The position numbers were made by a program, and so were the translations under genes. Of a DNA stretch of 64,000 nt, positions 46,628 to 55,923 are shown piece by piece. The stretch comes from Lysinibacillus halotolerans (GTDB lineage: Bacteria; Bacillota; Bacilli; Bacillales_A; Planococcaceae). Under the pieces are notes generated by a model, which did not search any database, was not told the DNA's origin, and saw only the letters and a program-made list of their open reading frames with translations. The stretch lies in contig NZ_RHLQ01000005.1 in NCBI RefSeq assembly GCF_003711845.1, positions 1-64,000 of the forward strand. The letters are read 5' to 3'. Within the stretch, counting starts at the first letter, position 1. Each line of letters opens with the position of its first letter.

Positions 46628-47770
46628 ATGACAAAATTTCAATTAGTAGCGACTGCGGCAATGGGGTTAGAATCGATTGTTGCCCAAGAAGTTCAAGATT
46701 TAGGCTATGAAACACGTGTGGAAAATGGAAAAGTATATTTTGAAGGCGATGAAACCGCCATTGCTCGATGTAATCTTTGGTTACGTGTAGCAGACCGTGT
46801 GAAAATTGTAGTAGCAGAATTCCCAGCCCACACATTTGATCAATTATTTGAGAATACAAAAGCAATTGAATGGGAGAAATTTTTACCTGTTGATGCGGCA
46901 TTCCCAGTATCAGGTAAGTCGGTCAAATCGAAATTATTTAGCGTTCCGGATTGCCAATCGATCGTGAAAAAAGCAATTGTCGAACGAATGAAATTTCATT
47001 ATAAGCGATTGGGCTTTTTAGATGAGTCGGGAGCGACATATAAAATTGAAGTTTCTATTTTGAAAGATGTAGCTACTTTAACGATTGATACATCGGGAGC
47101 TGGCCTACATAAACGTGGCTATAGACAATCCCAAGGGGAAGCGCCGTTAAAAGAAACGTTAGCTGCTGCTCTTGTGAAAATTTCCAGATGGAGTCCAAGT
47201 AGACCTTTTGTTGATCTATTTTGTGGTTCCGGTACAATTCCGTTGGAAGCTGCGATGATTGGGCAAAATATTGCACCTGGTTATAATCGTGAATTCATTT
47301 CAGAAGAATGGAATTGGATGAAAGAAAAAATATGGGAAGATGCTCGAAATGAGGCGGACGATTTAGCAAACTACGATCAACCTCTCGAAATTATTGGTTC
47401 GGATATTGATCATCGCATGGTAACGATTGCGCAAAGTAATGCGCTTGAGGCAGGCTTTGGTGATTTAATTACGTTTAAACAAATGCAGGCAACGGATTTT
47501 ACAACAAAACTGTTAGATGGCGTTATTATTTCCAATCCACCGTATGGGGAACGTATTGGAGAAAAGGAAGAAATTGAAAACGTTATTCGTACATTAGGAC
47601 AAATAATGAAAAACTATCCAACTTGGTCCGTATATATGCTTTCCTCAATGGAAAATTTTGAAGAGCTTTATGGCAAGAAGGCTACAAAAAAACGTAAATT
47701 ATTTAATGGATTTATTCGTACGGATTTATTTCAATACTGGGGTCAAAAGTCAAAACGTGATAAAATTTAA
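46628..47770 (+). CDS. ypsC: THUMP-domain rRNA methyltransferase YpsC
   Basis: YpsC belongs to the RlmL-like group of 23S rRNA guanine-N2 methyltransferases. The 380-residue protein starts with a ferredoxin-like and THUMP RNA-binding part (FQLVATAAMGLESIVAQEVQ; YKIEVSILKDVATLTIDTSG) and ends with a Rossmann methyltransferase: FVDLFCGSGTIPLEAAMIGQ, GSDIDHRM and the catalytic IISNPPYGERIG. The target base is not shown by the sequence. It follows rnpB as in B. subtilis. Confidence 0.93.
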   Translation: MTKFQLVATAAMGLESIVAQEVQDLGYETRVENGKVYFEGDETAIARCNLWLRVADRVKIVVAEFPAHTFDQLFENTKAIEWEKFLPVDAAFPVSGKSVKSKLFSVPDCQSIVKKAIVERMKFHYKRLGFLDESGATYKIEVSILKDVATLTIDTSGAGLHKRGYRQSQGEAPLKETLAAALVKISRWSPSRPFVDLFCGSGTIPLEAAMIGQNIAPGYNREFISEEWNWMKEKIWEDARNEADDLANYDQPLEIIGSDIDHRMVTIAQSNALEAGFGDLITFKQMQATDFTTKLLDGVIISNPPYGERIGEKEEIENVIRTLGQIMKNYPTWSVYMLSSMENFEELYGKKATKKRKLFNGFIRTDLFQYWGQKSKRDKI

Positions 47771-47791
47771 AGTAAATTAAATTGGAAATTG

Positions 47792-47822
47792 AACGGAAGG
47801 AGAAATACTCCTTCCGTTTCCA
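47792..47822 (+). terminator. intrinsic terminator after ypsC
   Basis: aacggaaggag (47792-47802) pairs with ctccttccgtt (47808-47818) across a 5-base loop, followed by a short T-rich stretch. Confidence 0.87.
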
Positions 47823-47861
47823 TGTCTTTATAATAGACGTGAGTATGAAGGAGATAAAAGA

Positions 47862-49763
47862 ATGAGACAGTCTTTACCGTTTGAATTATCAAAAGATCGT
47901 TCCTTTTTCGACTCCCTTGGAGATTGGATGGGAGATGTTTTATATGATGAATTGCCTGAAAAAGGATTTGAATGTCGTGATGAACAAATTTTTATGGCAT
48001 ATCAAATTGAACAGGCATTAAAAGAAAAAAATGTTTTATTCGCAGAAGCCGGTGTTGGTACTGGTAAAACGATTGCCTATCTATTACCGGCAATTTCCTA
48101 CGCCCGTTATACTGGTCGTCCAGCATTAATTGCGTGTGCAGATGAAACTTTAATTGACCAGCTTGTTAAAGAGGGTGGAGATATTTATAAATTAACCGAA
48201 CACCTCGGTTTAACGATTGATGTTCGGTTAGCAAAGTCTCGCAATCAATATTTATGTTTAAAAAGATTTGAAGAGACTGAAAAAGTAGTAACAGAAGAAT
48301 GGATCGATGATATTGCCATGTCTATTCCTGATGGTGTGTATGCCCAAGGTTCTATGTTAACGGTGAGTCCCTTTGGGGCGAGAAGTGACTATCCATCGGT
48401 TAGTGATGAAGATTGGCAAAAGGTTAATTATAACTCAATTATGCAATGTTCAGTTTGCGATATGAGAAACCGATGCGGTCAAACTTTACACCGAGCCCAT
48501 TATCGTGAATCTAGTGATTTAATTATTTGTTCTCAAGATTTTCTAATGGAACATTTAGCAACGAAAGAATCACGGGAACGGGAAGGTCAATTACCATTGC
48601 TACCTGAAGTATCGATGATCGTTTTAGATGAGGGACATTTATTAGAATATGCAGCTCAAAATGCAATGACGGTTAAAGTACAAAGTTATACGATTGTCAA
48701 CTTATTGGAACGTTTGATGGTAGATGGTGTTCGTGAAAAAACTTTATATGCAATGGAGAAATTACAAGATGATCACGAATTATTTTTCGATCAATTACGA
48801 GACGATGTAGTACCATCAGAAGAGGACAGAAAATCAATTCGAAAGTCAGAACGTTTACTTCAACTAGGGAAACAATTAATCGTTGATGTTGAAAAATTAT
48901 TAGAAGAGTTTGTATTTGAATCTGAATTATATATGATTCCAGAATACGAATTAAATATGGCTGAAGAATTTCTAGAACAATATGAAGCAGCAATCCGTAT
49001 TTTTATTGCTCAAGGAGATGCGGTCGATTGGTTAGAGGAAACCGATGGGGAAGAAACATTAGTCATCATGCCTCGTTTAATAACAGATGTTCTGGAAGAG
49101 AAATTATTCTCTAAAAAAATACCGATTGTTTTCTCATCGGCTACTTTATCGGTAAATAAAGATTTCTCTTATATTGCGTATAGCTTAGGCATTAAAAAAT
49201 ATCAATCCTTTAGCGTGCCTTCTCCATTTGATTATGAAGAAGTGATGAAAGTATATTTACATGACTTGAAGCAAGAGGAGAAAGTATCGAAAGTTGAAAA
49301 GTTATTACAGGATGGACAAAAGACATTAATATTATTTAAATCAAAACAGTCAATGTTGTCCTTTAAGTCGAAATTGTCTATGATGACAAAGTTAACAGTT
49401 GCCTTTGAAGGTGATCGGGAATTATCGGCTATTATTCGTGATTTCCAAGAGGGAACAGTAAAAACATTATGTTCATACCATTTATGGGAAGGGTTAGATT
49501 TACCAGAGGAAGCATTAACCCGTGTGATTATATTTGATTTACCATTCCCACCTCAAGATCCATTATTTGATGCGAAACGTGCCTTTGCCGAAAATCCTTT
49601 CGAAGAAGTGGAATTACCATTTATGCAATTACGACTCCAACAAGGAATTGGAAGATTGATTCGTACATCTAATGACTATGGTGATATTCACCTATTATTG
49701 AACGAAGAGGAGAGTATATATCGTTCAGAGTTTATAAACATTTTACCAGTAAATCCGATGTGA
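47862..49763 (+). CDS. ypvA: DinG/XPD-like helicase YpvA
   Basis: YpvA is an SF2 helicase of the XPD/DinG group. In this 633-residue protein Walker A is FAEAGVGTGKTIAYLLP, motif II is IVLDEGHLLEY (DEGH rather than DEAH), and the late motifs are SYHLWEGLDLPEEALTRVII and RLQQGIGRLIRTSNDYGDI. Between motifs I and II four cysteines (YLCLKR and CSVCDMRNRC) fit an XPD-type [4Fe-4S] cluster. Unlike dinG upstream it has no exonuclease domain. SD aaggaga is at 47848-47854. Confidence 0.9.
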   Translation: MRQSLPFELSKDRSFFDSLGDWMGDVLYDELPEKGFECRDEQIFMAYQIEQALKEKNVLFAEAGVGTGKTIAYLLPAISYARYTGRPALIACADETLIDQLVKEGGDIYKLTEHLGLTIDVRLAKSRNQYLCLKRFEETEKVVTEEWIDDIAMSIPDGVYAQGSMLTVSPFGARSDYPSVSDEDWQKVNYNSIMQCSVCDMRNRCGQTLHRAHYRESSDLIICSQDFLMEHLATKESREREGQLPLLPEVSMIVLDEGHLLEYAAQNAMTVKVQSYTIVNLLERLMVDGVREKTLYAMEKLQDDHELFFDQLRDDVVPSEEDRKSIRKSERLLQLGKQLIVDVEKLLEEFVFESELYMIPEYELNMAEEFLEQYEAAIRIFIAQGDAVDWLEETDGEETLVIMPRLITDVLEEKLFSKKIPIVFSSATLSVNKDFSYIAYSLGIKKYQSFSVPSPFDYEEVMKVYLHDLKQEEKVSKVEKLLQDGQKTLILFKSKQSMLSFKSKLSMMTKLTVAFEGDRELSAIIRDFQEGTVKTLCSYHLWEGLDLPEEALTRVIIFDLPFPPQDPLFDAKRAFAENPFEEVELPFMQLRLQQGIGRLIRTSNDYGDIHLLLNEEESIYRSEFINILPVNPM

Positions 49764-49770
49764 AAGTTTA

Positions 49771-49806
49771 AAAGCAAAAGTTCCATTATGGGACTTTTGC
49801 TTTTTT
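49771..49806. terminator. terminator between ypvA and the reverse PH-domain gene
   Basis: aaagcaaaagttcc pairs with gggacttttgcttt around attat, followed by T; the A-rich left side lets it work both ways. Confidence 0.87.
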
Positions 49807-49829
49807 CATAGAAAAGGTTCTTCTTTATG

Positions 49830-50258
49830 CTATAAATTAGGACATCGTTTTTTTAATTCAGAAACGAAACGTTTTTTATCTGTAGGTGAAATTTTAACGC
49901 TCCCTAAAATACCTTTTTTATAAAAGATCTCAAGGCTATCTTTTGATGCCAACACCCGATAACCTGTAAAGAGTTCTGTTGTCTCTGTTAGTTTTGTTAT
50001 GTCTTCATAAGGGATACGAGTTTTAAAAAGTCCGCCTTTTACGAGTAACGTATCTGGATTAAAAATGTATTTAATAGAAAAGGACGTCCATAAAATAAAG
50101 GCAATAGATAAGAAACATAAAGAGAGGACAATGATTACTTCTACTAACGTTTTGTCATTATCTAAAATGAGAGGAATTAAAAAGACAGCCATTATGATAA
50201 ATAACGTAATGGATATAACAACAACAAAAAAGTTATCTACTTTCGAACGAAACTCCAT
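49830..50258 (-). CDS. PH-domain membrane protein
   Basis: This 142-residue protein has two membrane segments (about 10-32 and 40-62) followed by a small beta domain with FNPDTLLVKGGLFKTRIPYEDITKLTETT-like sequence, the pattern of bacterial PH (bPH) domains of the short membrane type. Function is unknown. It is on the reverse strand with cheX upstream in the same direction but separated by a terminator, so it probably has its own promoter. Confidence 0.8.
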   Translation of the reverse strand: MEFRSKVDNFFVVVISITLFIIMAVFLIPLILDNDKTLVEVIIVLSLCFLSIAFILWTSFSIKYIFNPDTLLVKGGLFKTRIPYEDITKLTETTELFTGYRVLASKDSLEIFYKKGILGSVKISPTDKKRFVSELKKRCPNL

Positions 50259-50444
50259 CCTATTACCTCCTTAACATTTATACGGAAGGAAAAAGGGAAA
50301 GTTTCACTCTAAAAAGGAGTTTATGACGAAATTTCACATAATTGAACTACTGTTGAAAGGAAAATTGTTAAAATTTTTATGACCTATGAATACATTTATT
50401 TGTCGTTTAATAAGATAAAAGGCGAAGGATTTTTATTTTCAATT

Positions 50445-50507
50445 AAAACAACAACAAGAATGACTCCTTAAATCAATCTCTTAAAAAGTCATCCTTTTTG
50501 TTGTTTT
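50445..50507 (-). terminator. terminator of cheX
   Basis: A long stem pairs aaaacaacaacaagaatgact (left arm, 50445-50465) with the right arm 50487-50507, with a few mismatches; read on the minus strand it ends in T-rich sequence. Confidence 0.8.
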
Positions 50508-50528
50508 AATAAAGAATGGAACAATCTA

Positions 50529-50993
50529 TTACTCTTCGTCGATCGTAAATAGAATGGTAAGGGGACCGATATTTTCTAACATGGCAGGTAATTTAAATGC
50601 TTTTTCAAATCCACATAGTTTAGTTGTACCGACCATAACCGTTGGTGGTGTAATATCAACATTTAATGATTGTTGACCAACATGGGTACAAAGGTTTCCG
50701 GCAAACATATTTCCAAACTCTCCTGTAAAAGACTCTAACATTTCTCCTTCGATTGGAATTCCAAACATTTTAGTACCAATAGCGCTGATGGTGGATGAAC
50801 TGCTATTAATAACAAGTCTTCCTTTAATATCTCCAATTAGACCGATTAAAACGCCCATTTCTTCTTGTATGTATGGTTGATTTAATACAGAAGGGGGTTG
50901 AATATTCATTTCCATTGGTAGAATCGTTTTTAATGAATGAATGGATCCATTTAAAACGGTTTGTATATGTTTTGAATTATTCAATAAAATCAT
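50529..50993 (-). CDS. cheX: CheX-type chemotaxis phosphatase
   Basis: CheX-family proteins dephosphorylate CheY-P. The 154-residue protein is one CheX domain, with the catalytic E-x-x-N pair in SFTGEFGNMFAGNLC (about residues 89-103), preceded by GVLIGLIGDIKGRLVIN and followed by a TPPTVMVG strand. The likely partner is CheY made elsewhere in the genome. B. subtilis uses CheC/CheD/FliY and lacks CheX, so this is an addition to the core set. It is remote from other chemotaxis genes; only cheR is in the window. Confidence 0.85.
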   Translation of the reverse strand: MILLNNSKHIQTVLNGSIHSLKTILPMEMNIQPPSVLNQPYIQEEMGVLIGLIGDIKGRLVINSSSSTISAIGTKMFGIPIEGEMLESFTGEFGNMFAGNLCTHVGQQSLNVDITPPTVMVGTTKLCGFEKAFKLPAMLENIGPLTILFTIDEE

Positions 50994-51096
50994 CCATCCT
51001 TTTTTCTATTTTTCCCTATCTTACCATTGTTCTAGTATAATAGTATATGAAAATTATTATAATTTACATTCTTTTTAAGTCGGAAGTAGTATGAAC

Positions 51097-51149
51097 TTGA
51101 CGTTTTTACAAAATTTTTATTATAATTAGTGAAAATGATTCTCATTATA
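51097..51149 (+). promoter_or_regulatory. SigA promoter with Fur box
   Basis: TTGACG (51097-51102) and TATAAT (51121-51126) are 18 bp apart. GAAAATGATTCTCATTATA (51131-51149) covers the expected start site and matches the 19-bp Fur consensus GATAATGATTCTCATTATC at 17 of 19 positions. Binding of Fur with iron should block this promoter. Confidence 0.88.
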
Positions 51150-51163
51150 GGAGGTAAGAAAGA

Positions 51164-51247
51164 GTGGTTTATTTATTTGTTGCAGCAACAATTGTCATTT
51201 ATGTTGGAGTTGGTACTTATGTACTAAAAAGAACAATTAAATCATAA
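51164..51247 (+). CDS. 27-residue Fur-regulated membrane protein
   Basis: A GTG at 51164, seven bases after a strong TAGGAGGTAAG, opens a frame for VYLFVAATIVIYVGVGTYVL then KRTIKS. The whole protein is one membrane helix with a basic end (K-R-x-x-K). Promoter, Fur box, SD and ORF are in perfect order within 150 bp, which is what supports so short a gene. In B. subtilis a Fur target lies in front of ypbR/dynA and small Fur-controlled basic proteins (FbpA, FbpB, FbpC) are known; this may be the FbpC counterpart, but I cannot confirm sequence similarity. Function unknown; membrane role in iron limitation is inference. Confidence 0.75.
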   Translation: MVYLFVAATIVIYVGVGTYVLKRTIKS

Positions 51248-51355
51248 AACATTCTTTTCTACCTATTAATTCCCCAACAATCATCATTATTTTTTAATCC
51301 CTCCCCTTTTATGTCAAAAAAATTCCCTTTCTGTTCATTTCTTTAGTAGCGAATT

Positions 51356-51384
51356 TTGTCTTTTTTATTATGATAGTATATAAT
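51356..51384 (+). promoter_or_regulatory. promoter of dynA
   Basis: TTGTCT (51356-51361) and TATAAT (51379-51384) are 17 bp apart, about 35 bp before the dynA ATG. dynA thus need not depend on the Fur-controlled promoter, though read-through is possible because no terminator lies between. Confidence 0.7.
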
Positions 51385-51419
51385 TGTGACAAAAATGAGA
51401 CAAAGGGGCATTTATTTGC

Positions 51420-54400
51420 ATGAGTTCTTTTGATGAAAAAATTGAAAAATTATTACAGCAATCCGCTGTACAATACATAATTTATAAAAAAAATGAAGAT
51501 ACAGAACGGATGGAAAAACTTCATTTATTCGCCCGTAAACTGTTACAAAAGGAATATGTTATTGGATTTGCTGGTCATTTTTCAGCAGGAAAATCCAGTA
51601 TGATCAATGCGTTATCAGGTGAAGACATATTAGCAGCAAGTCCTATTCCTACTAGTGCAAATATCGTCAAAGTGCATAAATCGGAAGAAGATTATGCCAT
51701 TGTATATATGCATCATGAAAAACCAGTGAAATTTGAAGCAGGTTATGACTTTAAAACGGTTAAGGAGTTAAGTAAAAACGGTGAGCTCGTATCCCAAATT
51801 GAAATTGGCCATCGTGATTCCACATTACCTTTTGGGGTCACTGTAATGGACACCCCAGGAGTCGACTCTACCGATGATGCCCATGCGATGTCGACAGAGT
51901 CAGCACTCCATATTGCCGATGTCGTTTTCTATACGATGGATTATAACCATGTTCAATCCGAGTTGAATTTCCAATTTACAAAGCAATTAATGAAATACAA
52001 TCCAAATGTATATTTAATTGTTAACCAAATAGATAAACATAAAGATTATGAACTTTCCTTTGAAGACTTTAAACAGTCCGTTCATCACTCCTTTGCAGCG
52101 TGGGGCGTTGAACCTAAAGGGATCTTTTTCACTTCATTGCGGGATTTTGAACATCCTCATAACGATTTTGAAACGGTGAAAAAAATCGTGATAGATTCGA
52201 TGAAAGATTGGAAAGAACAGTTGATTGTTACCGCGGAAAATACTTTATTAAAATTACAAAATGAACATATCTATTATTTAGAGGAAGAAAAACAACAGTT
52301 ATTGACCGAATCTGAAAATGTTTTAAGTGATGAAGAATGGGAAAATCATCAGGATATTTTGGAACAATACGAAAAATTAAAGCTTCAAACAGAATTATTT
52401 TCCATTGAAAATTGGAACGAATCCTTTAAAGAGAAAAGTAAAGAATTACTTTCGAATGCGGCTATTATCCCAGCTGACTTCCGCGAGAAATTACGGTTGT
52501 ATCTTGAAAGTACTCAACAAGGATTTAAAGTGGGTGGTCTATTTTCTGCCAAGAAGAAAACGGAAGAAGAACGAAATCGCCGAATTCAAGACGTATACGA
52601 GCAATATAAAGTCATTTTACAATCCCAAATTATTGGCCATTTAAAAAATTTAATGAAACAATCATTAAAAGATGTTGGCGTATTGACAGATGAACGGGCT
52701 AGCAACATCGATTCGATGGCCTTTGATGTTCCATTTTCTTTAATTGAACAACAGGTTAAAAAGGATTCGTTAGTAACTGGTGATGCCGTTCTAAACTTTG
52801 CTAACCGAGTAGCGGAAGCAACGAAAAGATATTTCATTGAAGCAACGGAAATTTGGAGAGATCTACAAAAGGATGTATTGGCAGATGCCTCTAAACAACT
52901 TTCTGCCCCAGTAAAGGCAAAGTTAAAAGTGTTAGAAGAAAAAGTAGAAGCGATTCAATCGATAATAAAAGTTGATGAACAAAAACAGTTTGCTGAAAAA
53001 GAAATTAAAACTGCAACGAAAGATACGCGTAATGGAGCATCAAACCAATACAAAGCATGGCAGGAGAGTTATGAGCAGTCATTGAAAGACATTCGACCAT
53101 TCGATCCTTCAATGCTCGTTGTTAAGGAGTCCAAAACGGAAGAAGAAACGGATTCAGTACAACAAACAGCCCATTATAATGAAAAAAGCGGTGAAGTCAT
53201 TCAAGCTGCGATTCGAACAGCCAATGCAGTGAAAAAAGTTGACGGCTTTGAAGAAGTTGCTCAATTTTTAATGAAGAAGGTTGAACGTTTAGAGAAAAAG
53301 GATTTTACAATCGCCTTATTCGGTGCATTTAGTGCGGGTAAATCGAGTTTCTCCAATGCGTTAATGGGGGCTAAAGTATTACCTGTGTCACCAAATCCAA
53401 CGACAGCGGCGATTAATAAAATTCGCCCTGTAACGAATGAACATCCTCATGAAACGGCAGATGTTCAATTGAAAACAGCAGAACAGTTACTAGAAGATAT
53501 CCGTAGTTCTTATGAAGCTATCGGTATGTCGATTCATTCTTTACAAGAAGCATTTGAACGGGCAGAAGAAGGCGTTGCAGTACAATTAACCGATGAACGT
53601 CTTAATGTACACAAATCCTTTATCCGTGCTTTTGCCCACGGTTTCAAAACGTACGAATCCCAATTAGGTCAAACTTTACGTGTAGACCGGGAAGAGTTCG
53701 AGCGTTTTGTTGCGGAAGAGAGTCGTTCATGCTTTGTTGATAATATTGATTTTTATTATGATAGTCCATTAACTCGTATGGGTGTTACCCTTGTTGATAC
53801 ACCAGGAGCAGACTCGATAAATGCTCGCCATACGGGAGTAGCCTTTGACTATATTCGTAATGCAGATGCTATTTTGTTCATTACGTATTACAATCATGCC
53901 TTTGCAAAAGCTGACCGGGAGTTTTTAATTCAATTAGGTCGTGTGAAGGATGCCTTTGAATTAGATAAAATGTTCTTTATTGTAAACGCCATTGATCTTG
54001 CTTCTACGAAAGAAGAAGAAGAGGACGTAAAAAATTATGTTAAAACAGAACTTCAACGATTTGGCATTCGATTCCCTAAATTATTTGGTGTTTCAAGTTT
54101 ACTTGCCTTAAAGGAAAAAGTGGAAGGTACCGATCTCCATTCAGGTATGGAACCGTTTGAAGAATCGTTCCATCACTTCTTAAATGAAGAATTGGCCTCT
54201 ATTGCGGTACAAGCATTGCACGAGGAAGTTGAAAAAACACAGCAACGACTATTTGACTTAATTGCTCAGACGGAAGAAAATTTAAAGCGAAAAGATGAGC
54301 GATTAAAAGAATTAGAAGAGCTGGAACAGCATATAGAAAAAACGTATAGTAGTGCTTCTACTAGCATGTTAAAAAGCGATATGAAGCAAGAGTTGGATGA

Positions 54401-55043
54401 ACTTCTTTACTACGTTATGCAACGCGTTTATTATCGATATCCTGATTTCTTTAGAGAAGCGTACAATCCTTCAGCATTTTCATCTAAACCAGCACAAGCT
54501 GCGCTAGAACAAGCGTTAAAGGAGACGATCCATGCTCTAAGATTTGATTTTGCCCAAGAACTACGGGTGACAAATTTCCGTTTAGCCCAATTTATACAAA
54601 AACGTATTCAAGAACGATTCAAAGATGAAGTAAGGTCATTAAAAGAGTTAAACCCAAGCTTCTCCTTTATTTCCTTTGAGTCCGAAGAACCAAGTTTGTT
54701 AGATTTTAAAGGACCGTTTGACGACGAGAAAAAATATGCATCGGTAAAATCTTACTTTAAAAATGCAAAATCCTTCTTTGAGAAAAATGAGAAGGAACAA
54801 TTGAAAGCAACTTTAGAGGAGTTAACGAAACCAGATGCGCAAAGTTACTTAGATTATGAAAAAGAACAAATTTTGCAATGGGCTGCCCAATTAATTGATT
54901 TAAAAACGAAGGAATTAAACGATCATTTATTGAAACAAGCGTTAAATCAAATTGAAACAGAACGTCTATTACTACAAGAAGAAAGCCGATTAGCGTCTTG
55001 GAAAACGATTTATTCGGAATTACAAAAGACGGAGGTAAAGTAG
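51420..55043 (+). CDS. dynA: bacterial dynamin DynA (fused double dynamin)
   Basis: DynA is a membrane-fusing GTPase linked in B. subtilis to membrane repair under phage or antibiotic stress. The 1207-residue protein is a head-to-tail fusion of two dynamins. First GTPase: P-loop GHFSAGKSSMINAL (about 50-63), switch VMDTPGVDSTDD and NQID. Second: GAFSAGKSSFSNAL (about 637-650), LVDTPGADSINAR and NAID. Each is followed by long charged coiled-coil stalks (EEEKQQLLTESENVL; EENLKRKDERLKELEELEQH), with a hydrophobic paddle-like part between. It is followed after no gap by a sulfurtransferase gene. Confidence 0.95.
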   Translation: MSSFDEKIEKLLQQSAVQYIIYKKNEDTERMEKLHLFARKLLQKEYVIGFAGHFSAGKSSMINALSGEDILAASPIPTSANIVKVHKSEEDYAIVYMHHEKPVKFEAGYDFKTVKELSKNGELVSQIEIGHRDSTLPFGVTVMDTPGVDSTDDAHAMSTESALHIADVVFYTMDYNHVQSELNFQFTKQLMKYNPNVYLIVNQIDKHKDYELSFEDFKQSVHHSFAAWGVEPKGIFFTSLRDFEHPHNDFETVKKIVIDSMKDWKEQLIVTAENTLLKLQNEHIYYLEEEKQQLLTESENVLSDEEWENHQDILEQYEKLKLQTELFSIENWNESFKEKSKELLSNAAIIPADFREKLRLYLESTQQGFKVGGLFSAKKKTEEERNRRIQDVYEQYKVILQSQIIGHLKNLMKQSLKDVGVLTDERASNIDSMAFDVPFSLIEQQVKKDSLVTGDAVLNFANRVAEATKRYFIEATEIWRDLQKDVLADASKQLSAPVKAKLKVLEEKVEAIQSIIKVDEQKQFAEKEIKTATKDTRNGASNQYKAWQESYEQSLKDIRPFDPSMLVVKESKTEEETDSVQQTAHYNEKSGEVIQAAIRTANAVKKVDGFEEVAQFLMKKVERLEKKDFTIALFGAFSAGKSSFSNALMGAKVLPVSPNPTTAAINKIRPVTNEHPHETADVQLKTAEQLLEDIRSSYEAIGMSIHSLQEAFERAEEGVAVQLTDERLNVHKSFIRAFAHGFKTYESQLGQTLRVDREEFERFVAEESRSCFVDNIDFYYDSPLTRMGVTLVDTPGADSINARHTGVAFDYIRNADAILFITYYNHAFAKADREFLIQLGRVKDAFELDKMFFIVNAIDLASTKEEEEDVKNYVKTELQRFGIRFPKLFGVSSLLALKEKVEGTDLHSGMEPFEESFHHFLNEELASIAVQALHEEVEKTQQRLFDLIAQTEENLKRKDERLKELEELEQHIEKTYSSASTSMLKSDMKQELDELLYYVMQRVYYRYPDFFREAYNPSAFSSKPAQAALEQALKETIHALRFDFAQELRVTNFRLAQFIQKRIQERFKDEVRSLKELNPSFSFISFESEEPSLLDFKGPFDDEKKYASVKSYFKNAKSFFEKNEKEQLKATLEELTKPDAQSYLDYEKEQILQWAAQLIDLKTKELNDHLLKQALNQIETERLLLQEESRLASWKTIYSELQKTEVK

Positions 55044-55850
55044 ATGGGGAATGTGTTTATTGATGCTTCAAAGGTTACAAAGGGACGATTTATCGATACG
55101 CGTTTTAATTTGCAAGATAAACTTTGGGGGCAAAAGGTGTTTGAACAGGCTCATATAGAGGGGGCGCTTTTCTGGGATTTAGAACGGGATTTATCCGATA
55201 TGATAAAAACAGAAGGGCGTCATCCGATGCCGTCAAAAGAAAAACTACAAAATTTATTTGAAACATCTGGGTTAAATTATGAAGATACCATTTATGTTTA
55301 TGACCAAGGTGGTGCTCCCTTTGCTGCCCGGGCATGGTGGATGTTAAAATATGCAAATTTCCCAAATGTTTTTATTGTAAATGGGGGCTATGATGCCTTA
55401 ATTGAAGCAGGTTGGCAATCATCAGCGGAAGTTTCTGTTTTTCCACCGACGCAGCTTTCAATTACTTGGAACGATTCCATCTATGCAACAAGACAAGATG
55501 TGAAAAGGATCGTAGATGGTGTTGACAAAGCGATTCTTTTAGACGCGCGGGCGAGGGTGCGTTATTTAGGCGAAACAGAGACGATTGATAAAGTAGCTGG
55601 CCATATTCCGACTGCGAAAAATTTTGACTGGGAACAGTTGAAAGAAGGAACATTCCTTCGTGGGAACGAATTATTACAACAGCAAGTACAAAAGGATGAA
55701 CAAATTGTAGTTTATTGTGGTTCGGGGGTAACGGCATCACCTTTATATGCCGTGTTAGCTGATTTAGGATACGATGACTTAAAGTTATATGTCGGTAGTT
55801 ACAGTGACTGGATTACACAATACGATATTGAAACGGGTGACAATAACTAA
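55044..55850 (+). CDS. rhodanese-type sulfurtransferase
   Basis: The protein (268 residues) has two rhodanese domains, the inactive N-terminal one with GRFIDTRFNLQD and the C-terminal catalytic one with CGSGVTASPLYAVLADLGYDD, where the Cys carries the persulfide. The CGSGVTA loop is of the 3-mercaptopyruvate sulfurtransferase type. Substrate choice is inference. ATG 55044 directly follows the dynA stop with GGAGGT inside the dynA end, so it is coupled to dynA; the functional link is not clear. Confidence 0.9.
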   Translation: MGNVFIDASKVTKGRFIDTRFNLQDKLWGQKVFEQAHIEGALFWDLERDLSDMIKTEGRHPMPSKEKLQNLFETSGLNYEDTIYVYDQGGAPFAARAWWMLKYANFPNVFIVNGGYDALIEAGWQSSAEVSVFPPTQLSITWNDSIYATRQDVKRIVDGVDKAILLDARARVRYLGETETIDKVAGHIPTAKNFDWEQLKEGTFLRGNELLQQQVQKDEQIVVYCGSGVTASPLYAVLADLGYDDLKLYVGSYSDWITQYDIETGDNN

Positions 55851-55923
55851 GTTCTTATTGGACAAATCATCTTTATGAAGCGTTGTACAATTATGTCGCT
55901 TATTAAAAAGGAGAAATGACATT

